Of a stretch of DNA of 22,500 nt, positions 1 through 12,318 are shown in pieces. This DNA is from Acropora yongei. Taxonomy: Eukaryota; Cnidaria; Anthozoa; Scleractinia; Acroporidae. The notes beneath the pieces are model-generated. The model worked only from the letters and a program-made list of their open reading frames with translations. It was not told the origin of the DNA and ran no database searches. The translations under genes and the position numbers were made by a program. Each line of letters begins with the position of its first letter. Within the stretch, counting starts at the first letter, position 1. Location: the NCBI GenBank assembly GCA_014634225.1, contig BLFN01000196.1, positions 6,775,428 through 6,797,927 of the forward strand. The letters run 5' to 3'.

Positions 1-495
1 CCTGATGCTGTATTTGTGTTTGTAAAGATTACTTACAAAATATTTTACAATCGTTTCAGGGTGATTAGAATATAATTCTATTTTCCAAAAAAGGACTGAA
101 CGGTGTGCGCTCAAAAGTTGTCTTGAATTCTTGATGATGAAATTCTTATAAGCTTATTGCACTCGTTTATTGTTCCTTTGCCAAAGCTTACGTTTATTGT
201 CCCGGCCGTTGCTAAGAAATAGAATTTCAAAAAGCACGACTTTAACTTATCATTTTTTTCTTCGTCTGCTAAGTCGCTTTGTCCGAAAATTTGGGCAATT
301 TTATTCTTTCTTTCAGTTTGCGTAGAGAAAGGAAGGGTGCAGAAATATACACAACTAACCTTCACGATTTTCCGTCTTCTCGAAAAATGGTCGCACAATC
401 TTTGCAGGTAAGAAAAAACTTTGATTTCAAGTTAATGAACATTTTTGTTCTCTCATCAATCGGCACCGGTACCCGGGCTAAAACAAGTTAATAAG
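1..495. other. no recognisable gene
   Basis: AT-rich sequence. A 70-codon plus-strand frame at 279-491 is open but resembles no family I know. It contains a good donor-like motif (GCAG|GTAAGA near 407-412), so a 3' piece of an upstream exon cannot be excluded. Nothing else is supported. Confidence 0.4.
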
Positions 496-620
496 TGATA
501 TATCAAAAATTAGTGCGAGTGTTTCAGCTGGGGTTCCAAATACCGAGAAACAGGTGTTACTGTTTCGAGGTGTTTGGAACCCCTGGTGAAACACGAAGCG
601 GTGACGAGGTTTTGATATCA
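496..620. repeat. palindromic foldback element (MITE-like)
   Basis: Inverted repeat whose arms pair over most of their length. The outer ends TGATATATCAAAA and TTTTGATATCA are complementary apart from a 2-nt difference. The inner arms GTGTTTCA..CTGGGGTTCCAAA and TTTGGAACCCCTGGTGAAACAC surround a short loop near 553-558 flanked by CAG/CTG. This is typical of a non-autonomous DNA transposon. No clear target duplication could be assigned, and the superfamily is unknown. Confidence 0.6.
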
Positions 621-628
621 ATTCTCAA

Positions 629-1078
629 ATGAAACTGTTACAATACAGATTTATTCAGCGTCATATATTGAGCATTTTCCTTTTAAAATGCTCTCATATG
701 CATAATATTTTGTGCAACATGTGCGAGGCCGTAGCGTTTCGGTTTAGAGAGCCAAAAACAGTTGTGGAAGAAGATATATTCGATAAAACTATTACTACCT
801 CCAAGAAGTATAAGAAAAAATGGGCTGTAACCATTATTAACGAATGGCAAACTGCGCGAAAGGTTCAAGTGCTTGTATTGGATTTCGGAGGCATGTTCAA
901 AGATTATGACCTGCTAAAAACTGGGGTTTTGTCAACTCGAATCGAAGATACGGATGCATTGTCTTTGAATTATTGGCTGAGCAAATATATCTTGAAAATA
1001 GCGAAAAAAAATGGAGAAAGGTATTCTCCAAAGACTATGTATGGCAAGTGCACCCAATACCAGAAAATGAATAGCTAA
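629..1078 (+). pseudogene. DUF3504/KIAA1958-like (Crypton-type) fragment, broken
   Basis: Open frame of 149 codons. From about residue 50 it matches the pattern of the N-terminal, SAM-like DNA-binding part of Crypton-derived tyrosine-recombinase proteins (KIAA1958, ZMYM, DUF3504 proteins of cnidarians). Visible features are W-A-V-x-I-I-N-E-W near residue 70, then L-N-Y-W-L-S-K-Y-I near 113, then K-K-N-G-E-R-Y-S-P-K-T-M-Y-G near 126. The usual 'GLxRxL' continuation and the catalytic recombinase core are missing: after YG the frame runs into unrelated residues and stops, suggesting a frameshift or truncation. The first 30 residues probably do not belong, and the Met at about residue 31 is a better start. 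It is probably a transposon relic. The family call rests on motif memory only. Confidence 0.6.
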
Positions 1079-2634
1079 CTGGGTAGTGGCTTATATTATT
1101 CGATACAATTCTACAAACCGCTTGGCTAATATTTGGGTAGAAATAGCGATATTATGCTGTATGATAAGTCGGCTAGTAATTAACCTTTGAACAAGTAACG
1201 GAAGCAAAATGGCGACATTGATTTTGAAATTTAAGGGTGCATGGGCGTTTTTTGAATGAAAACTCACATTCTTCGATAAGATGATACACGAACGGTAACA
1301 AATAAAAAAACTTATTTGAAACCTGTATGACACGATATGTTTAGGGGATCATAACTAACTAAGCGGGAACTTGGGATGACTCGTGGGTTCGTACATGTAG
1401 GAGTAACTTATTGGGGTAGAAACTCGCGATATGATACGCCGCGGTTTGTTGTCTACGTGAGTGTTGGAAGACCAGTTAGAAACAATATTATTCTTAATTA
1501 TCACTACGTTAACTTCAATAAAAAGCTTACGTATGCATACTTAAGATAACGTGGGATGAAATGTGATGTGCTAAGTTCATAATATTATTTTCTCAGTCCA
1601 TGTCACCTCTCTCTAAGTTAGTTGGCAAGTGCTTCATTCGACCAAGTACCGTTGAGCACACCTCTTATTTTGTTTATTTGTTGATTTTTGATCATTTGTG
1701 TTTGATGGACTCTTTTAACTATTTGTCTCTTAAGCTAGGTTAGTTGAGGCGTTGAAAGTCAATTTCCATCAAAGCATTTCAAAGCTAACTAAAATTCCAA
1801 AGACTTGGTCATAATAGCAAAGTATTCATCTTTGAATGAGAATAAAGAGAAAGATGGAAGACTCGTTTCTTCTCTTAACGCATGGGTTAGTTTGGAAAGA
1901 TGTGACGCCATCGAGTTTTCTAGGTCCCAGATATCGTTTGTTATCGTACGTGCTCTGGTGTGAGATGTGGCTTGTATATTGATCACCTTTAATTTTCCTG
2001 TTCATCAACCTTAGTTTTAATAAATCCCCTTGGATTTATAATTCTATGGAGAGTATTTTTTTGGACGACACCCAATCTCCTCGATCTGTCATTGAAGTAC
2101 AGTAAGATGTCCGACGTTAGGTAAAAGTAAGCTTATATACCTATATCAGTTTTTTTTTTTGCCTAACTGATTGCCTATTTCGCAAACACATTAATGTTGA
2201 GTTCAGGCACAGGAAGCGGTCATCCTTTGATGTCATTTATATTGGTTTAATCGATATTATTTCAGTCACAGTCTATATGTTTAAATTGAATTAACCAGTA
2301 CAAGATAAATGGCGTGATTTTAAGGTCGTAAAAACGCATGCACAAAAGGTCATCCCGAAAACGAGTCCTGAAGAACTCCAAATGATAAAAGATGTGCACG
2401 CCCACTCCTGTAATTACTCATTACTCACGGGAAGCAATTACCAGGCATTAAGAGACATAGGAACTGAACAGTCACGGTTAGAACAGGAAGTCATCGAACT
2501 GACTAATTTCTCGTAAGTGCAGCTCTTAGCTGAGCAAAAGGAATTTTACTCGAATTTTTCCGTTTTAGGAGCTACATAGAGGCTAATCTGTAAGCACTTT
2601 ATTCATAGCATTCAACGCCAAACGAGAAGTGAAA
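1079..2634. other. intergenic / 5' flank of the D8C-ZP gene
   Basis: No coding exon recognised. There is a T-run at about 2151-2160. The last several hundred bases should hold the promoter and 5' UTR of the gene starting at 2635, but I see no convincing TATA box or initiator that I would place with confidence. Minus-strand frames around 1091-2008 lack family resemblance. Confidence 0.4.
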
Positions 2635-2695
2635 ATGTGGCGTTTCCAATCACTGGCTGCTGTCGGTTTACTTCTCGCTTTGTTATTATTACAAG
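2635..2695 (+). CDS. exon 1: signal peptide
   Basis: ATG at 2635 opens 20 codons, M-W-R-F-Q-S followed by a hydrophobic core A-A-V-G-L-L-L-A-L-L-L-L, then CAA G|GTAAG. This is a textbook secretory signal followed by a strong donor, leaving phase 1. Cleavage would fall in the next exon, around T-F-G-N-E-A. The upstream context GTGAAAATG gives an acceptable start (A at -3). A phase-1 intron just after the signal peptide is common in modular extracellular proteins and matches the phase of all later cassettes. Confidence 0.85.
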
Positions 2696-4363
2696 GTAAG
2701 GTCCTGTTTTCTTGTTACCTGTTCGCAGTTTCAAAAAAGCAAAAAAAAAAACTTAGGATAGGTATCAGTTCTCAGCCTGGGAATAGACCAATTTCGATAT
2801 ATTAAAATTCAGCCTAACACAATAGTCCTCAGCACGAGGCTCTGGGGAATAAACCCCACAAACTCTGTATTTATTCCCCACAGCCTCGTGCTGAGGTCTA
2901 TTGTTTTAGGCTGAATTTTAATATATCGAAATTGGTCTATTGTCTTCAGCCATTTTGTCTTTGGTTTTTACTCATTTCAGCAATCAAGAAAATGAGGGAC
3001 TTTATAGTGCCTATTGGAACTGTCATTCTGTAATCCAAATGATGGTACACTTAATTTTCCCACCTTGTACTCGAAAATCTCGCATAACGCAAGAAATATA
3101 GGCTTATTGCCTTAACATGTGACTAAGCCTTGGCAAAGTAAGGTTGATAGCGTATTTTTGTAGTTCCATCAACTTCTGCATGAGAACAGCGAAAGCTCTA
3201 CCAGCGAAATCATCTGGATAACCACCCCGGACTGTTTTACAAAGCATACTATTTCACTGACGCAGGCCCCCTGAGTGCCTGACAAAGTTCCTGCGAGATT
3301 ATAAAAACAGCTCAGATTTATCCTTATTTCAGTGGGTTATAGTTGTACTCAGGTGGTAACTTGTTCTTGTGTCTGAAAAGTTGCAAACCTCATTTCTCCG
3401 TCTGTTTTTCGCCGCCTGCAACATAACTCCGTGAGTCATAATTCTTATAACGCCAAGAAATAAAAGAGAATTGATAAAGTACATTCCAATGGAAATTTCT
3501 CGCCCAAGCTATCTGTTTAATTTACAAAACGTTTTTCCTCTGGCTACCTCGAGCCCTCTCGTATACGAGCTCATTCAAAATGTTGAACGAAAATTCGCCT
3601 ACATTGCCTGTAATTGCATAAAGGTAGATTCCTTTAGTCACATTTTCTTTTCTTAAATTATATAAAACCTGTATGACTGTCCGTTATCTCATATGCTAAT
3701 TTTACTTTGTTATGAAAACGTTTGAGCAATCATCACCCGACACAACAGGAAAAACAGATGACACGCAAATTTATGAAGCGTTCCAAACTTTTTTGACAGC
3801 GGACCGGTTAGCTTGATTGAGTATCACCTAATTACCTGCGAGTAACAAAAGGGTTCCATTCCTTATTAGTTGCTGTGCTTTACAGCCAGTAGAAATGGAG
3901 ATAGCTTCTGGGATCGAGATAGAGTGCTCTGGGAACGAGGTTAAGATTTCAGTAAAATGTCAATAACGGAGTGCATATTCGTTATCTGTATGGATTCAGT
4001 TATACATATGCCAAACGGTAGCTTTCTCCGTTATGCCTTTGTTATTCTATTTCCGCATTTTCGGGGCGAGAAGTTGCGAAAGGGAATTTAACAATCAGGA
4101 AAATGCAATAGGCAGAGAAGATAAGATATTAGGGACTGATAAGCCAAAACTTCTCAGTTCTGTAAAATGAGCTCTACCCATCCTTGTGTAGAAAAGGTAT
4201 TCGCCTTTATCTTTGTAAACGCAACCATTTTCTTTCATTGTGTAATGTCTGCTTCACTACTTTTAAACGATTCAACAGCCACACAAAGCTCACTCCTTAT
4301 CAATTAATGTAAGTCAGGAACCGATGAGTAGGAGCATGCAACTCCATTATGTTCCTGTCACGC

Positions 4364-4397
<34 letters not shown>

Positions 4398-7300
4398 TTC
4401 CCTGGAATGAGACTCCTGTGGGAGTGCCATGACCAATCACTAGAAACCACCTCTCTTTCACGAAGGCATACTAAAAATAGATCAGTCTAAAAATTGTCGT
4501 GACATAGGACCAGTGTGGGAGTTGCATGCTCCTATTCATCGGCTCCTGTGTAAATATATGATGAAATATTTATATCGTGAGCATGCAGACGTCTCCAATC
4601 CAGCCTCTAAATCAATTAGAAACAACAAGAGCTGGGTAGGAGTTCATTTTTTGTCGCGCTTAGCGTGGTACCTGATGACCCGCATTTGTCTTGTGCTCAG
4701 ATTGTTTCATTTCTTCTTATCTTGTGTTGACTTTCTTCTTCAGGGACTTTTGGCAATGAGGCCGCTGGGCTGAAAAAACTTTTTTTAGACACAGGTCAGT
4801 TAATTCAGCAATTGCCATTTTAACCTCCTGAATTCTATTATTTTCTTCTTCTTCTTTAAAGAAAAAAAATAGATAAGTGACATTAATAGTAAAATAACAA
4901 TTAAAATTAAATAACCAAATTACTGTAATGTAATAATACAAGCAGCTGCAGTAACTTCGGACTAAACTGGTGGCATTTTTTATTTCTATTTGAAGTTAAG
5001 AAACAGATAATCATATTTAAGGTTCCCAAAAGATTATGAAGAAACCGAGATTGTAAGGAAAGTATGAATAGGCTAACTTGTCGTTATTTGTGATGGAATT
5101 TAAAAACTGGGAACACTCTAAAATAGAACATTCATTCGCAAATGCGATTTAAATGTTACTATTTGATCAGATTTGTCGTGAGTAAACGTTTCTTATTCAC
5201 AGACCCTTTGGAAGAGATGAGTGAAAATGGCACGCCCCTCTTTGAACAAAATGAAGGTACAACATCTGATTATAACTGTCGATCATTTTCAGTTGATTTC
5301 ATAGTGGTTACAGTGAAACATAGAGGAGAAAACAAAGAAACACTGGCCCTTTTGGTCAAAGAAAATATTCCTTGGGGAACTGAATTCCGTTTTCATGCAA
5401 ACTTTAACACAAGTGATTTAACACACGGCACTTTCGTTCTTGTTTCCATTCGCCTCACAAATCAAAAAAAAGTTAAGGGCTGTTTTAGGCAACGTGAAAA
5501 CGAAGGAGACAAAATTAAAGTTGGTTATTTCTAGTTATAAGGATCAACTCAGGCATGCCTAGCTTCTACGAAAAAGAGGTTATAAGGTACAATGGTATAC
5601 TTTTCATGGTTCTTTTATTTTTCAGATGTGTTATTTTCAGCAGGTAAGGTTCAATGGTAATACGAGGTATGATCTGAAGAGTTCCAGATCATGCCTCGCC
5701 TACTAGTAACCGGTGTGTTAGGCGATTGAACGAAATGTAACTCGTCAATTTTCCGATTATATAAGATTTTTCTAGAATGTGCTGTAATTTACGCGTAAGG
5801 ACATCCCGCTGTTGTTTTAATGGATCGAAGAGAGACTTAAAGCTCTAGACTTAAACTATGTATAATCATGTGGTATGTTACATGTTGACCATTCTAGTGC
5901 GTCCAGTCAGCAATATACTTTGTTTGTTTAAAGAAAAAAAAGCCTCAATTTACGGTTGGACGCCCGGGTGTGGTACTCAATGTAGCATCATCTTTGAAAC
6001 AATGCTTTCTTGCAGAATGCTTCAAATTTAATTTGCAAGCAGTCCTCGATCTACGCAAAATAACCTTGAGTATCACCAAGCGCGGAATTTCGAGCATTCG
6101 TTAACCAAAGGTCCCCCGTTTAACAAGTCATAGTTGCTACTTTATACTGTAGTAATAAATAGAATGAAACTTATTTGGTTGATCAAATGACATCTTTCGC
6201 TCTCTCGCATCTGTAGCTTCAAGTCAAATGCTCGTCCCAACACCAGCTTTGTCATCTGGTAAGTGATAAATCGATGCGTTTTGCTCTTTTGTGTTTAGTG
6301 TTTAGTGACCTGGCGTCAGAGACTCAAGCATCTTGCGTGATTAGTGACCTAGCCTCGGACCAGTTGGTCTGGGATATTGTCTCATAGCACTCCTTAATTC
6401 CTTACTGCTTTCATCAATCAGCTTTAGAGTTGACAGGTCTCCATCACGTTTGGTTGTAGCCTGTTATCGAGGAAATGCATATATTATACAGGAAATGGTT
6501 TCAAATAATTTACCCCAACAACTTAAGCCACTTGGTCTTTGAATTACAGTCGAATACCGATAACTCGAACCTTCAGGAGAAATAGACTGAAAAGGTTCGA
6601 GTTACCGGGAGCTGAGAACAAATGACCTGAAAGAAGGAAAAACGATGTTGCTGTGCATTTCTACTCATACAATGTACATTTTAATTGCAATCTGATAGGT
6701 TCCGCCATGATTACAGCGGTTCGGGGCTTATACATGCCTTTCGTTCTGTTATAGAAAAAAATAAATATGTTATTCACCAGTCTAGGTCGGTCCGTATCGG
6801 AAAAACTATGCCCTCTGTCTTGAGTACCCAAGTATCTTGAGTATCCAAGACCTCGGGTACAGTTTTCCCAATACGGACCTCCTGGCTGGTGAATAATCTA
6901 TATCTATTTTTTTACTTGTCACGTCTTAAAAACGTTGTTCGAGTTATCGAAGGTAAAATCATATATAAAATTACTCGAAGGGAAATGGAAATTGGTTCAA
7001 GTTAGCGCGAGATTCGAGTTAGCGGGAGTTCGAGTTATCGAGATTCGACTGTATCACAAAAAGGGTGAAAGTCACGTGAAACATACCAAGGCAGCCAGAG
7101 ACCTTGAAAGATAAAAAAAAAGCAGACACAACAGAAATCATTGGCCTGGAATGAAGAAAAACGGGAGGGAAAGGAATTTTGATGTTATTTGCCCAATTCA
7201 AATTCAGCCGTGGTTAAATGGAAGTCCTTTTTTAAAGAGACATATTTGCTACTTTATATCGTTGTAATAAGAAGAATGACCATTAACTACATAATAGGTT

Positions 7301-10300
7301 GATCAAATGATATTTCTCTATCTCTAGCATCTTTAGCTTCAAGTCAAATGCTCGTGGTAACACCGGCTTTGTCATCGGGTAAGCGATAAAATTCGGGCGT
7401 TTTGCTCTTGTCTGTTTAGTGACCTGGCGTGGAGGCCTTAAGAATCTTGTGTGTTTTGTGACCGAGCTTCGAACTAGGCGGACAAGAATCTTGTCTCACA
7501 GTACTCCTTACTTCCTTACTGCTTTAATCATTCTTACTCTGACGTTGATGGGTTTTGGTTGAATACAGCCCATTATCGAGTGACTCTCTGGTCATAGGAA
7601 TGCAGGAAATTGTTTCAAATAATTTACCCGAACATGTTATGTTATTTGGTCTTTGAGTTAACGAAAAAAAGGTGTAAAAGTCACAAAAAACATACCCAGG
7701 CAACCAGAGATCTTGCAATATATATTAAAAAGAACACAGACAACAATAATCTTTCGAATGACGAAAAATGAAGAGAAAGGATAAACAGATGCTTTTATTC
7801 TAAAAGGAATTTCGTACTCATTAACTCTAACTTTGCTTTCAGGTTTCTTCCTAAATATTTCAATTTCTCATTTTAGAGAATCGATTTTTCTCTTAGTAAT
7901 TTTGATCGAGGAATAAAACCGTTGCACCGTTACGAAGACCACTTTTTTTAAAATTTGTTATTCGAGAACAAGCAACGTTGATTGATTTGAGTGTCGTAGA
8001 ACAACTGCATAAAAACACTCTGTACAATCTGTACTGCAAATAATGAACGATGAAAAAAGAGTGATAACCTGTTTCTTTGAATCAAATGACGTATGATTGA
8101 ATTGATTTGTTTCCAGCGGTTGCTGTCGTTTCGGGTGCCTCATCGTCGATTGTGAACCCTAAACCTGCACTTCCCTCAGGTAACTACATGACAAATGCAG
8201 CAGGTTATATTATACTTGATTTTGTATTTGCAAAATGACAAAACATCTGCAAAATGGAAGTCGGAAGGATCATGAATAATTTCGATAAATGAGACTCTCA
8301 AAGAAGAAACGGCAATAGTTCCTAGAGATTTATCTGTCAACGAATTGGACCATGTCTGAATAGCAGCGAAACTTGCATTGATTTCTACTTCAACCTCACC
8401 ATTAATTTCCTGATACAACTATGTTGTAACCGGACTGTACTAAGAATAAAATCATGTGGTATGTTACATGTTGGCAATTCTAGTGCGTTCAGTCAGCTAT
8501 ATACTTTTTTTATTTAAAGAAAAAAAGCCTCAATTTTCGGTTGGACGCTGGTGTGCAACTCAATGTATCATCATCTTTGAAACAATGCTCTCTTGCAGAA
8601 TGCTACCGTTATGCAGTCCTCAATCAATTCAACAGAGCAATAACCTACCGAGGTGCCTCTTACTTCTGCGATCGTCGATTATCCGGTTGGTACAGATTCG
8701 TCGGCAAAGCTGGAAGCAAAATGTCTCAGTCGTGCGTTACTGGGCGACGTTGTGGAACCAATGGGCCCGGGTGGCTAGTTGGTCGCCACCCTTCAGTTTC
8801 TGAGGGAGTTGCTCGGAGACGAGTTTGCTTTGCCGGTTCCCGTGGTTGGTTCTATCGAGGATCTTCTTGTTGTCGATGGTCAACTTACATCTCCGTGCGC
8901 AACTGTGGAACGTTCTTTGTTTACAAACTGCGTCGCCCACCCACCTGCAATTTACGTTACTGTGGCGATGGAATATCTCCAAAACCCCGACGTAAGATAC
9001 ACCGTTGTTTAAACCTCTCAATGTTCAAAAGATCTAGTTAAGGAAATAATGTTAATAAGAAGCAGACCTCTCTCTACACTTGCTTATACTGCAATTCCTT
9101 GGTTTTTACAACCAAGATCAGTTCAACCTTCGTTAGTTTTTAAAAGCCCGAATTTGGAACAGTCGTCAACTAGAAGTTCCCTTATGACGAGACATGATTA
9201 CCACTTAATTTTGAATCAGTGGTTAGAGTTATCACTGAGTATGTATTGAGTTGGTGCATCACTTAACTGAGGGACATTTCTATATCTCTAGCATCTGTAG
9301 CGTCAAGTCAAGTGCTCGTCCCAACACCAGCTTTGTCATCGGGTAAGTGATAAATCAGCAAGTTTTGCTCTTGTCTGTTTAGTGAGCTAGCGTCAAGGCT
9401 TCAAAAATGTTGCGTGATTAGTGACCTAACATCGAACCAGTCGGCCAGGGATATTGTCTCACAGCACTCCTTAATTCCTCACTGCTTTCATCAATCAGCT
9501 TTGGAGTTGACGGGTCTCAATCACTTTTACTTGTAGCCTTTTATCGAGTGACTCTCTGGCCGAAGAAATAGAAGAAATGGTTTCAAATAATTCACACCAA
9601 CAACTCAACTCATTTGGTCTTTGAATTACCACAAAAAGTATGAAGATCACGAAAACCTTCCAAGGCAACCAGAGACCTCGAAAGATTAGAAAAAGCCCAG
9701 ACACAACAGTAATCATTGACCGGGAATAAAGGAAAAGGAGAGAAAGGACTTTTGATGTTTTTTGCCCAAATGGCATGAGGATTATTTCTTTCCTGACCTT
9801 TTCAACCCGAAAATCCGTCTGAATCTCGCGCGGCCCAATGCAAATTAGTAAACTAGAAGTCCCTGTTGAACGAGACATAGTTGCTACTTTATTATCTACA
9901 TAATAGGTTGATCAAATGACATTTTTCTATCTCTAGCATCTTTAGCTTCAAGTCAAATGCCCGTAGTAACACCGGCTATGCCTTCGGGTAAGTGATAAAT
10001 CCGTGCGTTTTGCTCTTGTCTGTTTAGTGACCCAGCCTTGAGACCTTTAGTAAGCATGCTGCATGTTTTGTGGCCTAGCTTCGAACCCGGGTCGGGCCGG
10101 AACCCTGTCTCACAGCACTCCTAACTTCCTTGCTGCCTTAATCAATCTTACTCTGATGTCGATGGGTTTCAATCACTTTTGGTTGCATACAGCTGGTTAT
10201 CAAGTGACACTCTGGTCAAAGAAATGAAGAAAAGGGTTTCAAATAATTTACGCGAACAAGTTTTGTTATTTGGTCTTTGAATTATCGAAAATTTACGGTT

Positions 10301-12286
10301 GGACGCTGGTGTTCTACTCAATGTATCATCGTCTTTGAAACAATGCTCTCTTGCAGAATGCTACAATTATGCAGTCCTCGGTCAATCCAACAGAGCAATA
10401 ACCTACCGAGGTGCCTCTTACTTCTGCGATCGTCGACTGTTCGGTTGGTACAGATTCGTCGGCAAAGCTGGAAGCAAAATGTCTCAGTCGTGCGTTACTG
10501 GACGACGTTGTGGAACCAATGGGCCCGGTTGGCTAGTTGGTCGCCACCCTTCAGTTTCTGAGGGAGTTGCTCGGAGACGAGTTTGCTTTGCCGGTTCCCG
10601 TGGTTGGTTCTATCGAGGATCCTCTTGTTGCCGATGGTCAACTTACATCTCCGTGCGCAACTGTGGAACGTTCTTTGTTTACAAACTGCGTCGCCCACCC
10701 ACCTGCAATTTACGTTACTGTGGCGATGGAATACCTCCAAAACCCCGACGTAAGATAAATCGTTGCTTAAACCTCTCAATATTCAAAAGATCTAGAAAAG
10801 GACAGAAATAATGTTAATAAGTAGCAGACCTCTCTCTGTACTTGCTTATACTGCAATTCCTTGAGATGGAGTTACCAAGGATTACTTTTATTACATCACT
10901 CTTGGTTTTTACAACCAGGGTTAGCTCAACCTTCGTTAGTCTTGAAAAGTGCGAATTTTGAGCAGTCGTCAACTGGAAGTCTTCTTATGACGAGGTATTA
11001 TTACCACTTAATTTTGAATCAGTGATTAGAGTTATCACTGAGTGTGTATTGGGTTGGTGCATCAGTTGACTGAGGGACATTTCTCCATCTCTAGCATCTT
11101 TAGCTTCAAGTCAAATGCCCGTAGTAACACCGGCTTTGTCATCGGGTAAGCGATAAAATTCGTGCGTTTTGCTGTTGCTTGTTTAGTGACATGACGTCGA
11201 GGCCTTTTATAAGAATGTTGCATGTTTTGAGACCTAGCTTCGAAGCAGTCGGGCCGGAATCTTGTCTCACAGCACTCCTTACTTCCTTACTGCTTTAGTC
11301 AATCTTACTCTTAGACTATTGTTCATGGGTTTCAATCACTTTTGGTTGTATGCAGCTTGTTATCGAGTGACACTCTGGTCAAAGAAATTCAGGAAATGGT
11401 TTCAAATAATTTACCCGAACAAGTTATGTTATGTGCTTTTGGAATTATCGAAAATTTACGGTTGGACGCTGCGGTGCAACTCAATGTATCATCATCTTTT
11501 AAACAATGCTCTCTTGCAGAATGCTACAATTATGCAGTCCTCAATCAATTCAACAGAGCAATAACCTACCGAGGTGCCTCTTACTTCTGCGATCGTCGAT
11601 TATCCGGTTGGTACAGATTCGTCGGCAAAGCTGGAAGCAAAATGTCTCAGTCGTGCGTTACTGGGCGACGTTGTGGAACCAATGGGCCCGGGTGGCTAGT
11701 TGGTCGCCACCCTTCAGTTTCTGAGGGAGTTGCTAGAAGACGAGTTTGCTTTGCCGGTTCCCGTGGTTGGTTCTATCGAGGATCTTCTTGTTGTCGATGG
11801 TCAACTTACATCTCCGTGCGCAACTGTGGAACGTTCTTTGTTTACAAACTGCGTCGCCCACCCACCTGCAATTTACGTTATTGTGGCGATGGAATACCTC
11901 CAAAACCCCGACGTAAGATACACCGTTGTTTAAACCTCTCAATGTTCAAAAGATCTAGATAAGGAAATAATGTTAATAAGTAGCAGACCTCTCTCTACAC
12001 TTAGGCCCCGTTTATATGAGAAAAGTTGTCCAGGGCAAGAGGGTCACCCTCCTAGCCAGTCAACTTTACCGAGCGTTTATATGAGAAAGAAGTTGACCCC
12101 TCTGCCCGAGCCAAGAGCTAGCTTTTCAATAACAACAGGGCTCGCGCATGCTCTGATCGTCTCTCCTTGACCGAGTTGACCCGGCTAGGCGAGCCAAAGT
12201 GTTTATATGGAGAAAAGTTGGCTCGGCTAGGAGGGTGACCCTACCATCGCAAAAGGGTAACTCGGCTAGGCAGGTAACCCTTCTAG

Positions 12287-12318
<32 letters not shown>

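Noticed and set aside
4513..4773. 86-codon frame overlapping exon 2
   Set aside because: It covers the right arm of a foldback element and reads exon 2 in the wrong frame for the upstream signal-peptide exon.
8737..9021. Minus-strand and other plus-strand open frames overlapping the D8C exons (also at 10495-10779 and 11733-11942)
   Set aside because: The exons are GC-richer than their surroundings and lack stops in several frames; the only frame with a recognisable domain and matching splice phase is the D8C one.
9495..9878. 127-codon minus-strand frame in the A-to-B intron
   Set aside because: The same repeated intron in other units has different frames and stops (for example 12911-13217), so the frame is not conserved.
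11342..11519. Open frame extending upstream of D8C copy 3, giving a 206-codon frame
   Set aside because: This part aligns with the introns before copies 1 and 2, where it is not open in the same way, and the CTTGCAG acceptor is conserved in all copies.
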